A stretch of DNA of 64,000 bases from Streptosporangium sp. NBC_01755 (GCF_035917995.1 NZ_CP109131.1:5394001-5458000), one strand, 5' to 3'; shown: positions 15,853-24,442, numbered from the stretch's first letter. Made by a program: numbers and translations. Notes: generated by a model not told the origin, from the sequence alone.

Positions 15853-16061
15853 GGGGCAGGGGTAGCGGCTGCGGCGGGACGTGGGCACGGGGAACGGTCG
15901 TCAGGGCGAGACGGTGGGGGGCTCGGTGGTGGGAGCACGCCGGAACCCCAAGATGATCTTGTTGTGTACGCGAGGGCACTGGTCGAGGGGTGGCCTCGGC
16001 TGACACAAGATCAGCGGGACCTGGTAGCGCTGACGCTGCGTAACGGTCTGTAGGAAACGGG

Positions 16062-16097
16062 GATGCCCCCGCCGGTGAACGACTCGGCGGGGGCATC
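16062..16097. terminator. Bidirectional terminator before integrase 3' end
   Basis: Perfect 13-bp stem GATGCCCCCGCCG/CGGCGGGGGCATC with a 10-base loop, lying between the possible small gene and the convergent integrase gene. Confidence 0.7.
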
Positions 16098-16116
16098 TTC
16101 GCGCGTGCGGGGATCA

Positions 16117-17634
16117 TCACGACATGGCGGGCTTCACCGGCTCGATAGTGACACGCTCGGTGATGCGCGGGCGCTTGCCGCGTCCTACCAGTTGGACGGT
16201 AACGGTCATGATCGCCGCGATGATCACCCGGCGGGCACCGATGCCCAGACCTTCCCAGACCTTGCGGGCCTCGGCCTCGGTCTCGACGCCCGCGAACGGT
16301 GCCAGCGGGGACGTGTCGGTCACGTCATTCAGGCGGCTTTCGAGGCGCTGGATCTTGGCATTGACGCGCTTCACCCCTGCGAGGTACTCGGGGCGCTCGA
16401 TCACCTCCTCGGCGTAGTCCTCGACAAGTCGAGTCCTGCGCTGACGCGTCGCGATCACCTCGGCTCGAAGGGCGGGCACGTCCACGTCGGTCGTCGGCGC
16501 TTTGATCAGGTCGGCGGCGTCTCTGGCAAGGATCACGATCGCCAGGGTCTCGACCAGGTCGTCTAGCTCGGCCTGCGGGCAGGTGGCGTGTCCCTTGCCG
16601 GTGCTCTGGCATCGGTAGACGGGCCGGTCGGCCTTGTCACCCGCACTGTGGACCCGCAAGACATCACCACATGGGCACCGGTAGATTCCGCTGCCCAACC
16701 ACTTGGGAGCGGGTCCGGGGTTGGTCCGGCGAGAGGGGTCGGCGAGCTTGGCCACGACCGCCCAATAGATCTCCGGAGAGATGATCGGCTCCCATGGGGC
16801 CTGTCCAACCACGTCGGCGGGGGTGTAGGTCTTACGGCCAGTGCCTTTCCTGTGGACCATGAGGGCGGCGTTACGGGGGCGCATGAGCACATCACGCACG
16901 TAGGTGGGTCGCCATGGCTTGCCGTCGGCGGTCGGCACGTTCTTCTCTCGCAGATCACGCGCGATGCTCTTCATGCTCGGTCCCTTGGGCTGGCCGAACG
17001 TCGGCAGGAGAACCACATCGGCCATCCCGTTAATGATCTTCGCTTCGTCGGGCCGTACGGTGACCCCGTCCGCCTCGAAACCGTAGGGGCGTCGTCCGCC
17101 TCCGAACTCTCCGGCTGCGGCCTGGCGTTCACGGGCGGAACTGACGCGCCGTGCGGTGTCACGACTGCTCTTGTTCGCCATCGCGACCATCACACGCGCC
17201 ATGGTCACATCGGCGTCATTGCTGAGCCGCAAAGATCCCGTGACGCTCTCGGCGCGGACCCGTGGCCGGTTGCTCTCCACCACGTCGATAAGGTCTTCGA
17301 GGTCGCGCGGGTCGCGCATGGCGCGGTCAAGGTCGAGAGCAACCAGGATGTCGGCTCGGTCGCTGGTGAGGTAGTCGAGAGCTTCCCGGAAGCCGGGCCG
17401 TACCGTGCGCATCTCGCTGCGGCCGTTGGGAAGCATGACGATACGGCGCTTGAACGCGCTGATGTCGTTCTCGATGATCACTTTCGCCACGGTCCATCCC
17501 TTGCCGGTGGCGAGTGCCGTGAGTCGCTGGACCTGGTCGTCAACGCCGGTCGTGTCGAGCTGGGCCGTGCCGTCGTCGGCCTTGATCTTCTCCGCGTCGC
17601 TGATCCTCGCCAGCAAAACCGCTCGGTTGCTCAT
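16117..17634 (-). CDS. Large serine recombinase (integrase)
   Basis: A 505-residue serine integrase. The N-terminal resolvase domain has AVLLARISDAEK with nucleophile Ser12 and Arg10, and DILVALDLDRAMRDPRDLEDL as the later active-site arginine region. A recombinase domain follows (GEFGGGRRPYGFEADG). Next come a zinc ribbon (IYRCPCGDVL, then YRCQ and TCPQ) and a coiled-coil region (about 390-440). It starts at the ATG at 17634, 73 bp from the right attachment core, the normal location for an integrase gene. It catalyses insertion into and, with a directionality factor, excision from the ABC ATPase gene. No directionality factor was identified with confidence. Confidence 0.94.
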   Translation of the reverse strand: MSNRAVLLARISDAEKIKADDGTAQLDTTGVDDQVQRLTALATGKGWTVAKVIIENDISAFKRRIVMLPNGRSEMRTVRPGFREALDYLTSDRADILVALDLDRAMRDPRDLEDLIDVVESNRPRVRAESVTGSLRLSNDADVTMARVMVAMANKSSRDTARRVSSARERQAAAGEFGGGRRPYGFEADGVTVRPDEAKIINGMADVVLLPTFGQPKGPSMKSIARDLREKNVPTADGKPWRPTYVRDVLMRPRNAALMVHRKGTGRKTYTPADVVGQAPWEPIISPEIYWAVVAKLADPSRRTNPGPAPKWLGSGIYRCPCGDVLRVHSAGDKADRPVYRCQSTGKGHATCPQAELDDLVETLAIVILARDAADLIKAPTTDVDVPALRAEVIATRQRRTRLVEDYAEEVIERPEYLAGVKRVNAKIQRLESRLNDVTDTSPLAPFAGVETEAEARKVWEGLGIGARRVIIAAIMTVTVQLVGRGKRPRITERVTIEPVKPAMS

Positions 17635-17707
17635 GATCCCTTGCCCCTTCCCCTTGGTTGATCGCCTGATCACAGCCTATCTAAAAGAAGTGCCTAATTC
17701 GATGGTT

Positions 17708-17714
17708 GGGCAAG
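17708..17714. other. Attachment site core, right (attR)
   Basis: GGGCAAG, identical to the left core. AATTCG at 17696-17701 is the element-side arm pairing with CGAATT near the left core. The chromosome-side sequence continues the ABC ATPase in frame with TCAACGACGATG. Confidence 0.82.
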
Positions 17715-18509
17715 TCAACGACGATGCGTCTGATCCTCGGGCTCGACCACCCCACCGCGGGCACGGCGCTGATCGGCGGCGTCCCGTACCGCGAGATCAG
17801 GAACCCGCTGCGGACGGTGGGCGCCATGCTGGACGCGCGGGCGCTGCATCCCGGGCGTAGCGGGCGGGCGCATCTGGTGGCGCTGGCACGCAGCAACGGC
17901 ATCGCCCGGAGCCGGGTGACGGAGGTCCTGGAGCAGGTCGGGATGGCGGATGCGGCGGGTAAGCGGGCCGGTGGGCTGTCGCTGGGCATGAGCCAGCGGC
18001 TCGGTATCGCGGGCGCGTTACTGGGCGATCCGGAGGTGCTGATGTTCGACGAACCGGTCAACGGCCTGGACCTCGACGGTGTGCGCTGGGTGCGCCATCT
18101 GATGCGCTCGCTGGCCGAGGAGGGCCGCACGGTGTTCGTCTCCAGCCACCTGATGAGCGAGATGCAGCTCACCGCCGACCATCTGGTGGTGATCGGCAGG
18201 GGACGGCTCATCATGGACGCGCCGCTGGCGGAGGTCATCGGACGCAACTCCCTGACCGCCGTGGTCGTCCGCACCCCGCACGCGGCCGACCTGTCCGCAC
18301 GGCTGAGCGGTGCCGGGATCACGGTGGAACGGCTCGGCGAGAACGAGCTCGTCGCTACCGGTGCCACGATCGAGCAGGTCGGCGACCTGGCGTACGAGGC
18401 GGGCATCCGGCTGCACGAGCTGCGTACCCGAGAGGCCTCGCTGGAGCAGGCATATCAGGAGCTGACCGCGAGCAGCGTGGAGTACGGAACACGGGAAGCG
18501 GGAGTGTGA
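17708..18509 (+). pseudogene. 3' fragment of ABC transporter ATPase gene (interrupted)
   Basis: Continuation of the gene broken at 10,644, beginning GKSTTMRLILGLDHPTAGTA. It retains the signature region LSLGMSQRLGIAGALLGDP and Walker B (VLMFDEPVNGLDLDG), the D-loop and the switch His (VFVSSHLMSE), but lacks the Walker A loop. A TTG at 17706 could start translation, yet the product could not bind ATP normally. Excision of the element would restore an ATPase of about 305 residues. The stop overlaps the permease start. Confidence 0.88.
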
Positions 18510-19309
18510 ACATGCGGACCAGAGAGTTGGGCCAGGCGGTCGGCGCGGAGTGGACGAAGCTGTGGTCGGTCCGCTCCACCTGGCTGTGCCTGGCCGGTGC
18601 GGCGATGCTCATGGTGGCGAGCGCGCTGATGCTGGGCGGGGCGACGGCCAGGAACATGCTCCGTGCCGAGGGCGGCGGAACCCCCTTTCCGGCGAGCGAG
18701 CCGGTGATCTCGGCGACGTCGTTCGCCCAGTTCGCGTTGGTCGCGCTGGCGATGCTGACGATCACCTCGGAATACGCGTCGGGCGGCATCCGGAGCACGT
18801 TGCAGGCCACGCCGATCCGCGGCCGGGTGCTTGCCGCGAAGGCGCTGGTGGTGGGACCGGTGATGTTCGCCGCCGGAGTGCTGTCCGGGGCCGTGGCCAC
18901 AGCGGTCGTCTACACGGTGCTGTCCACCGACCTGTTCGGCGGCCATGTGACGCTGCCGCTCGCCGAGGTCGCGCTCGACCTGCTGAGGGTCGGTGCCTTC
19001 TTTGCCCTGGTGTCGGTGATGACGCTCGGCGTGGGCACCGCGGTGCGCAGCGCGGCGGGCACCCTGACCGTGGTGTTCATGCTGCTGATGGGCCTGCCGC
19101 TGATGCTGCTGATGGCGGGCGGTCCGGCGGCGTTGGAGGTGTCCCTGCGCATGCCGTTGTTCGCCGGCCTGGCCTTCATGGGCAGCACCGACAACCTGAC
19201 CGGCGGCCCGATGCCCTACGGGGCGGGAGAAGGTCTGGTCTGGCTGCTGGCATGGACGGCGGTGGCGGTGGCGGCCGGCCATGTCGTGCTGCGCCGGCGT
19301 GATGCCTAG
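18506..19309 (+). CDS. ABC-2-type transporter permease
   Basis: A 267-residue membrane protein with about six transmembrane helices (for example WLCLAGAAMLMVASALML, FALVALAMLTITSEYASGG and TLTVVFMLLMGLPLMLLM). It has the AVGAEWTKLWSVRSTW N-terminus usual in actinobacterial ABC-2 exporters. The GTG at 18506 overlaps the ATPase stop (GTGA); an ATG at 18512 is equally possible. It forms an exporter with the interrupted ATPase, so the pump should be inactive while the element is integrated. Substrate unknown; lantibiotic or drug efflux is typical for such pairs next to a two-component system. Confidence 0.85.
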   Translation: MNMRTRELGQAVGAEWTKLWSVRSTWLCLAGAAMLMVASALMLGGATARNMLRAEGGGTPFPASEPVISATSFAQFALVALAMLTITSEYASGGIRSTLQATPIRGRVLAAKALVVGPVMFAAGVLSGAVATAVVYTVLSTDLFGGHVTLPLAEVALDLLRVGAFFALVSVMTLGVGTAVRSAAGTLTVVFMLLMGLPLMLLMAGGPAALEVSLRMPLFAGLAFMGSTDNLTGGPMPYGAGEGLVWLLAWTAVAVAAGHVVLRRRDA

Positions 19310-20531
19310 ACTTCGGGCCGTGTCAGGTAACCGCATCGCGCGCACCCTGGTGGGGGTACTCGTGGGCATGGTCCTCGGGGTCGTCGAGCTGGCCTTCCTC
19401 TGCCTGGCCTGGCCGACTTCCCTGATCGCGGCCACGCGGCCCGCAGCCGACCGGGGCCTGGCCCGGCTGGTGGCACTCGAACGGGCTCGGCTGGCCAGGT
19501 GGCTGGGCCACGACACGACGCGGACGGCCGGCGGCTACGGCTTTCTCGCCGCTCGCGCCGCCCTGGGTGTTCTGGGCGGGTACGGCTGCGCGGCGGGTCT
19601 GTTCCTTGGCGGCCTGCTCCTGTTCGGGGGACTGTGGGACCTGCTCTGGGGCGAGTCCGAGGCGGTGCCGGTGAACCTGCCCGGCGTGAAGCTGGTCACC
19701 ACCAGCGGAATCCTCGGGCTGACCAGCGCGGGGGCACTACTGGCTCTGGTCACGCTCGGGGTCCTCGCCGTGGGAGCGGTCGCACGGCGGCTGGCCGACC
19801 ACTTCCTCGGACCGGGCAGGCAGGAGCTGATGCGCAGGCGCATCGCCGAACTGACCGCGACCCGCGCGGGCATCGTCCGGGCCGTCGACGACGAACGGCG
19901 CAGGATCGAGCGCGACCTGCACGACGGCGTGCAGCAACGGGGGGTGGCGCTGGCCATGCTGCTCGGCCGTGCCCAGCACAGCCCCGACCAGGCCAGGACC
20001 GCCGAGCTGGTGGGCCAGGCCTACACCGAGTCGCGTCGGCTCCTCGACGAGCTACGCAGTGTGGCCTGGCGGATCTATCCGACCGCACTCGACGAGCTGG
20101 GCCTGCGCGCCGCGCTCGCGGGCATCGCCGAACGGTCGAGCATGCCGGTGACCGTGCACTACGGGCTGGCCGACCGGCCCGTCTCCGCAGTCGAGACCGC
20201 CCTGTACTTCACCGCCCGTGAGGCGATCACCAACGCGATCAAGCACGCGGGAGCCCGTGACATCCTGGTCATGCTGACAGAGGACGAGCGGACGGTGAGC
20301 GTGGCGATCTCGGACGACGGCAGGGGCGGCGCGGACCCCTCGGGGGGAGGGCTCTCCGGGCTGGCCAGGCGAGTCCTGGCGCTCGACGGAGTGTTCACCG
20401 TCGACAGTCCGGAAGGCGGCCCCACCAAGGTCGCCGCGACGCTCTGGAGCGGGTACGCGCCGGCGGCACGGTCTTCGATCCGGAGGTGGTCCGCCAACTG
20501 CTCGCCCGCACCACCCACGCCGACCCGTTGA
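19302..20531 (+). CDS. NarL-type sensor histidine kinase
   Basis: A 409-residue sensor kinase. The N-terminal half has membrane helices (about residues 15-40, 85-115 and 135-163) and little extracellular sequence, suggesting sensing within the membrane. The dimerisation/phospho-acceptor helix ERRRIERDLHDGVQQ carries His207. The ATPase domain has REAITNAIKHAG and DDGRGG. The ATG at 19302 overlaps the permease stop. The C-terminal ~25 residues after VAATLWSG are out of family, because a deletion has joined the gene to its downstream response regulator in another frame. Confidence 0.82.
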   Translation: MPRLRAVSGNRIARTLVGVLVGMVLGVVELAFLCLAWPTSLIAATRPAADRGLARLVALERARLARWLGHDTTRTAGGYGFLAARAALGVLGGYGCAAGLFLGGLLLFGGLWDLLWGESEAVPVNLPGVKLVTTSGILGLTSAGALLALVTLGVLAVGAVARRLADHFLGPGRQELMRRRIAELTATRAGIVRAVDDERRRIERDLHDGVQQRGVALAMLLGRAQHSPDQARTAELVGQAYTESRRLLDELRSVAWRIYPTALDELGLRAALAGIAERSSMPVTVHYGLADRPVSAVETALYFTAREAITNAIKHAGARDILVMLTEDERTVSVAISDDGRGGADPSGGGLSGLARRVLALDGVFTVDSPEGGPTKVAATLWSGYAPAARSSIRRWSANCSPAPPTPTR

Positions 20532-20731
20532 GCAGGCTGAGCAGGCGCGAGACGGAGGTGCTGCGACACCTCGCGCAGGGCTACGTCAACGCGGCGATCG
20601 CCGAACGCCTGCACGTGTTGCTCAGCACCGTCGAAAAGCACATCAACGCCATCATGGACAAGCTCGACCTACCCCGCGACCCCAGCTACAGCCGCAGGGT
20701 GCTGGCCATCCTGTGCTACCTCGACGACTGA
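20486..20731 (+). pseudogene. Response-regulator relic: LuxR-type HTH only
   Basis: The frame encodes the C-terminal DNA-binding half of a NarL/LuxR response regulator (LSRRETEVLRHLAQGYVNAAIAERLHVLLSTVEKHI). Just upstream, in the same frame but overlapping the kinase gene, ALERVRAGGTVFDPEVV (from about 20444) is the usual receiver-HTH linker. The entire receiver domain with the phospho-acceptor Asp is missing. A single deletion of roughly 400 bp between kinase end and regulator linker explains it. A constitutive HTH fragment might still be made from the GTG at 20486. Confidence 0.78.
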
Positions 20732-20970
20732 CCGCGATGATGCTGATAAGCACCTCCCGGTGGAGTCTGACCTAATTTCGGACCTTGTTGACGACGAGCG
20801 TTCCCCAACGAGGTCGCGTGACCGTCCAGGATTCCCAGCACCCACTTGCGGGCGGCCCCCGACGACTGCGCGATGCCGGGAAAGTCACGTTGACCCACGA
20901 TCCGAAGCCCGTCCCAGTGCTTGATCGCCGCCTCCGCCGTGCTGGGGCCGTCCTGTCCCCGCGCGCTCAC
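20716..20970 (-). CDS. Hypothetical protein (84 aa)
   Basis: No family recognised. GTG start overlapping the stop of the upstream minus-strand gene (GTGA), which supports it being coding. The N-terminal ~60 residues (KHWDGLRIVGQRDFPGIAQS) look protein-like, while the Gln/Gly-rich tail may be read-through. Its 3' end overlaps the response-regulator relic by 16 bp, so the deletion-prone junction may have altered its C-terminus. Confidence 0.5.
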   Translation of the reverse strand: MSARGQDGPSTAEAAIKHWDGLRIVGQRDFPGIAQSSGAARKWVLGILDGHATSLGNARRQQGPKLGQTPPGGAYQHHRGQSSR

Positions 20971-21254
20971 GCGGTCACCGCCGACGCGATCATGTCGGCC
21001 GCGTTGTCGGCCTCGGCCCAGATCCAGTCACGCCGCCAGGTCACCGACCACCAGGGCCGCCAGACGAAGACCCAGCCGCAGGCCCGGCGGGCGACCTGAA
21101 TCCGAACCCGAACCCCGCTGGGAGACATGATCTCCAGCAACGGCGCCCCGGCAGCGGGAACGACCACCGAGGTAGCCACCCCAAGAACCCGCAGGTCCCA
21201 GCCGAGTCGTACGAGGTGGATGTACTGCACTTGTTGCGGATCACGCACGTCCAT
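20967..21254 (-). CDS. Hypothetical protein (95 aa)
   Basis: Small soluble protein beginning MDVRDPQQVQYIHLVRLGWD, with a Trp-rich centre (ACGWVFVWRPWWSVTWRRDWIW) and an alanine-rich end. Such proteins occur next to XRE/DUF5753 genes in actinomycetes, but no function is known. It is divergent from the XRE gene at 21534 and translationally coupled to the next minus-strand gene. The start has a GGGAG site 7 bp upstream. Confidence 0.6.
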   Translation of the reverse strand: MDVRDPQQVQYIHLVRLGWDLRVLGVATSVVVPAAGAPLLEIMSPSGVRVRIQVARRACGWVFVWRPWWSVTWRRDWIWAEADNAADMIASAVTA

Positions 21255-21533
21255 GGCTCGGCTCCCGAGTTCGCTGACATACGGCAGGTTCCACGGGTGT
21301 GATCGTCAGCGTGGTGGCGCTGCGAGATCGCAGGTGTAGACGCACTGGGGCTCTCACCTGGGGCGTGGCCCGATCCACGCTTGGTGCACCGCCATCATGT
21401 GGGCAACTCGAAGTGACTGGCAATACGATTGGCAATATTGACAACATGAATGCCAGAAAAGATCTTTGGTCTTGCTTGCCCGCCACCCTCGGTGACGGCA
21501 GACTGAAGCGATCTCAACACAGGGGGAACCAGC

Positions 21534-22394
21534 GTGAGCGCCGAGCAACCGGCCACCATACGAACCCGCAGACTCGCGGGTGAGTTGCGACGCCTACGCG
21601 AGGTGACAGGTCTCACCGGCGACCAGGCGGCCAGACAGCTGGGCTGGGACCCCTCCAAGCTCAGCCGCTACGAAACCGCCCGCAGACGCGTCCAACCCAA
21701 GGATCTGCAGGTACTTCTCGACCTCTACGCGGTCCCTGATGACAGAAGACAGGCCCTCGTCGATCTGGCACGCAACGCACGCCTCAAAGGATGGTGGGAC
21801 GCCTACGGCGACACCCTGCCCACCGAACTCGCCTCCTACATCGCCCTCGAAGCCGAAGCCGCATCAATTCGCGGCTTCTCGGCGCAGATCATTCCCGGGA
21901 TGCTCCAAACTGACGAGTACGCACGCTCCGTCATCCGCGCCGGACTCATGGACCTTCTGCCTCGAGGCGAGGTCGAACGCCGCGTGGAGGCACGCAAGAC
22001 CCGCCAGCAACTCCTCAGCCGAGCAGCATCCCCCCTCGACTACTGGATCATCCTGAGCGAAGCCGCCCTGCGAAACAGGGTCGGCTCTCCCGAGGACATG
22101 CGAGCCCAGTGCCATCACCTAATGAAACTGAGCCGAACCGCGAACGTCACCGTTCAGGTCCTGCCCTTCACCTCCGGCACCCATCCCGCAACGGCAGGAA
22201 CCTTCTCCATCCTCAGCTTTCCGGCCCGGTATGACGATGACGTCGTGTACGTCGAGACGCTCACCAGCAACCTCTGGGTGGAAGATGAAAGGGACGTTCA
22301 CCGCTATACACTTGCGTTTGATCACCTTCGCGCGACCGCATACGAGGTCGAGGAGTCTTTCTCCTTCATTGCTTCCGTGGCCGACGAACTGTGA
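21534..22394 (+). CDS. XRE-family regulator with DUF5753 domain
   Basis: A 286-residue protein with an N-terminal Cro/CI-type helix-turn-helix (LAGELRRLREVTGLTGDQAARQ, then WDPSKLSRYETARRRVQ). A C-terminal DUF5753 domain follows (IPGMLQTDEYARSVI, RQQLLSRAASPLDYWIILSEAALR, VTVQVLPFTSG). This is the WhiJ-like type, always found beside DUF397 genes, as here. In Streptomyces, such trios affect development and antibiotic production, and a toxin-antitoxin-like behaviour has been proposed. GTG start after a GGGGG site. TGGCAATA direct repeats at 21418 and 21430 could be promoter elements. Confidence 0.9.
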   Translation: MSAEQPATIRTRRLAGELRRLREVTGLTGDQAARQLGWDPSKLSRYETARRRVQPKDLQVLLDLYAVPDDRRQALVDLARNARLKGWWDAYGDTLPTELASYIALEAEAASIRGFSAQIIPGMLQTDEYARSVIRAGLMDLLPRGEVERRVEARKTRQQLLSRAASPLDYWIILSEAALRNRVGSPEDMRAQCHHLMKLSRTANVTVQVLPFTSGTHPATAGTFSILSFPARYDDDVVYVETLTSNLWVEDERDVHRYTLAFDHLRATAYEVEESFSFIASVADEL

Positions 22395-22422
22395 GCATCG
22401 ATTCAATGGAAGGAGCCACCGG

Positions 22423-22656
22423 ATGCCCGAGCAACCTCACGTCGTGTGGCGAACGAGCAGCCTGAGCGCCAACGGCGCCGACTGCGTCCAGGTCGCCGTT
22501 GTCAACGGCTCCGACAGCCACAAGAGCCACGCGATCCGACTCTTCCTTGTCCGCGACTCCAAAAACCCGGACGGTGGAGTCCTGACGTTCACTCCCGGAG
22601 AATGGCATGCTTTTCTCGATGGAGTGAGAGACGATAAATTCAGCGATCTGTCCTGA
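22423..22656 (+). CDS. DUF397 protein
   Basis: A 77-residue DUF397 protein: VVWRTSSLSANGADCVQVAVV, the conserved VRDSKNPDGGVLTFTPGEWHAFL and a short acidic tail. Partner of the DUF5753 regulator 28 bp upstream; in characterised pairs the DUF397 protein modulates the XRE partner. ATG at 22423 after AAGGAG. Confidence 0.88.
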   Translation: MPEQPHVVWRTSSLSANGADCVQVAVVNGSDSHKSHAIRLFLVRDSKNPDGGVLTFTPGEWHAFLDGVRDDKFSDLS

Positions 22657-22726
22657 CCCGCCAACCCGGGAGTGACATCGCTGTTTCACCGAAGGCCGTA
22701 CCTGATCTCTTACATGGCGAGGAACT

Positions 22727-22936
22727 ATGAATAAGATCGATCTATCAGGTGCGACCTGGCATAAAAGCAACCGGAGCGACGGTCAGAACAACTGCATCGA
22801 GGTCGCCATGCTACCTCAGGGGCACCTTGGCGTACGCGACAGAAAAGACAGGGACGGCCCGGCCCTGATTCTGGGCTCCGACCAGTGGAAAACCTTCGTG
22901 AACAGTCTCAAGAGCGGTTTTCGCAATCCGAGGTGA
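22727..22936 (+). CDS. DUF397 protein (second copy)
   Basis: A 69-residue DUF397 protein: ATWHKSNRSDGQNNCIEVA and VRDRKDRDGPALILGSDQWKTFV. A second, diverged copy in the same cluster, 70 bp after the first and followed by a strong terminator, so the XRE gene and both DUF397 genes probably share a transcript. Confidence 0.85.
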   Translation: MNKIDLSGATWHKSNRSDGQNNCIEVAMLPQGHLGVRDRKDRDGPALILGSDQWKTFVNSLKSGFRNPR

Positions 22937-22948
22937 AGGTAATCCCTG

Positions 22949-22977
22949 AACGCTCGGCCGGTCCCCGGCCGAGCGTT
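22949..22977 (+). terminator. Terminator after DUF397 cluster
   Basis: Perfect 12-bp stem AACGCTCGGCCG/CGGCCGAGCGTT, 5-base loop, followed by TCT, 13 bp after the DUF397 stop. Confidence 0.8.
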
Positions 22978-23286
22978 TCTCGTACTTCGCCGATGCCCTG
23001 CCAACCCCTACGGCATCGACCCTGCGCTGTGTCGGAAAGACACGCTTCAGCTACGGCGCCCTGTTCTGAGCGGCCTCGCCATGAAAGCTTCAGCATCGGA
23101 GAGCCAACTGGGCGGCCGGAGAGTGAGCGACTACGGTCCGCACGCGGTACGGCGGGGTGGAAGGCGCGGAGGTGGGTGGGTGTTCCGGCCGGCGTATAAA
23201 AGCCCGCAACCACCGCGCCCGAGCAGGCCGGAGGCCTGAACCACCAGGGAGCGACTGAGACGGCCGGCCGGAGCACCCGCCCACCG

Positions 23287-23500
23287 GAGCGCGTACATCG
23301 ATTCGCCCGTAAGTCGTGAGCGATGAGAACGCGACCGAGACAGCCAGAGCGCGTACATCGATTCGCCCGTAAGTCGTGAGCGATGAGAACGCGACCGAGA
23401 CAGCCAGAGCGCGTACATCGATTCGCCCATAGGTCGTGAGCGATGAGAACGCGACCGAGACAGCTGGAGCGCACACTCGACCCGCCCGTAAGTCGTGCAG
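23287..23500. repeat. 60-bp tandem repeat, three copies plus a degenerate fourth
   Basis: Period exactly 60 bp: units at 23287, 23347 and 23407 differ by only a couple of substitutions, and a fourth from 23467 is decayed. Each unit contains GCGTACATCGATTCGCCC and GTGAGCGATGAGAACGCGAC. It lies 110 bp upstream of the ATP-grasp gene. On the minus strand it encodes a 20-residue repeat with no plausible start, so I read it as a non-coding minisatellite. Confidence 0.9.
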
Positions 23501-23608
23501 CCCGAGCCTCGGGAACGCGACGATCCACAGAGGCCACCCCGCAGTCGAGCACGCGGCTATCGGTAAGGTGCTCTATGTCTGATTGGTGCTGACACAAGGG
23601 GACAAGCA

Positions 23609-24442
23609 ATGACCGCCTCTGCGGCGTACGTGACCTTCGCGGACCCGGACAAGATCGACGACGAGAAGGAGCTCGCCATCGCGGCCTGGGCCGAAGCGGG
23701 GATCACCGGCCACATCACCCAATGGGACGATCCCAGCGTCGACTGGGCCGCGTTCGACGCCGTCGTGGTCCGCACCACCTGGGACTACGTGACGAGGCGG
23801 GCGGAGTTCCTGGACTGGGCCCGCCGGGTGGAGTCCGTCACCCGGCTGCTCAACCCGGCCGCCGTGCTGGAGCGCAACACCGACAAGGTCTACCTGCGTG
23901 ACCTGAAGGCCCCGATCATCCCCACCTACTGGGTCGGACCAGGCGAGGCCGCCGACTTCCCGATCCTCGACGAGTACGTGGTCAAGCCCTCGATCTCGGC
24001 CGGAGCCCGCGACACGATCAGGACCGCGGACCGCAAACAGGCCGAGGAACACGCCGCCAAGCTGGCCGCCAACGGCCGGACCGCGATGATCCAGCCGTAC
24101 CTGGACATGGTCGAGGGCGAGGGGGAGACTTCGATGCTCTACTTCGGCGGCAGGTTCAGCCACGCCGTCCGGCGTAACCCGATGCTGACCGAGAGCGCCA
24201 CCAAGCCGGGACAGGGCAACGAGCACGGGGAGCTCCGCACCCCCGACCCCGACCAGTTCGCCCTGGCCGAGCGGGTGCTCGGCGAGTTTCCCGAACTGCT
24301 CTACGCCCGGGTGGACCTGGTCCGGCTGGCCGACGGCAGCCCGGCCCTCATCGAGATCGAGCTTACCGAGCCCTACCTGTTCCTGAGCTACGCGCCCGGC
24401 GCCGACGCCAGCCTGGCGACCGCCCTGGCCAAGATGATCTGA
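23609..24442 (+). CDS. ATP-grasp domain protein (glutathione-synthetase-like)
   Basis: A 277-residue ATP-grasp ligase family protein. Features: an N-terminal pre-ATP-grasp strand region (AYVTFADPDKIDDEKELA, VVVRTTWDY), the ATP-binding segment DEYVVKPSISAGARDTI, the large-loop region EGEGETSMLYFGGRFSHAVRR, and metal-binding acidic residues in ARVDLVR and LIEIELTEP. It is expected to form an amide or ester bond via an acyl-phosphate; substrate unknown. Start at the ATG 23609 after GGGGA. It appears monocistronic, between a minisatellite and a strong terminator. Confidence 0.85.
   Translation: MTASAAYVTFADPDKIDDEKELAIAAWAEAGITGHITQWDDPSVDWAAFDAVVVRTTWDYVTRRAEFLDWARRVESVTRLLNPAAVLERNTDKVYLRDLKAPIIPTYWVGPGEAADFPILDEYVVKPSISAGARDTIRTADRKQAEEHAAKLAANGRTAMIQPYLDMVEGEGETSMLYFGGRFSHAVRRNPMLTESATKPGQGNEHGELRTPDPDQFALAERVLGEFPELLYARVDLVRLADGSPALIEIELTEPYLFLSYAPGADASLATALAKMI

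Larger units (their letters stand above)
10638..17714. mobile_element. 7.1-kb serine-integrase integrative element in an ABC ATPase gene
   Basis: The 7-bp sequence GGGCAAG at 10638-10644 and 17708-17714 flanks the insert. Crossing over within this core rejoins the ABC ATPase perfectly as GPNGAGK-STTMRLILG. A large serine recombinase is encoded just inside the right end. Cargo: cutA, an XRE/TPR regulator, two coupled orphan genes, a 164-residue orphan protein and two tiny Cys-x2-Cys proteins, plus four 15-bp direct repeats. No conjugation, replication-initiator or phage structural genes were found. The element appears intact and excisable. Confidence 0.9.
22937..23608. other. 670-bp intergenic region with terminator and minisatellite
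   Basis: Contains the terminator at 22949-22977, a TATAAAAG spot at 23196-23203 and the 60-bp tandem repeats. Open frames on the minus strand here are products of the repeats. Confidence 0.5.

Noticed and set aside
16588-17661. A 357-codon plus-strand frame antisense to the integrase
   Set aside because: No protein-like composition or start signal; the integrase on the other strand has full domain structure.
10638-17714. Prophage or conjugative element
   Set aside because: No capsid, terminase, FtsK/TraB-type translocase, relaxase or replication initiator was seen in 7.1 kb.
23090-23476. Minus-strand frames encoding a 20-residue repeat
   Set aside because: Arise only from the 60-bp minisatellite; no start context or flanking conserved sequence.
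23287-23500. CRISPR array
   Set aside because: Units are contiguous with no unique spacers and there are no cas genes.
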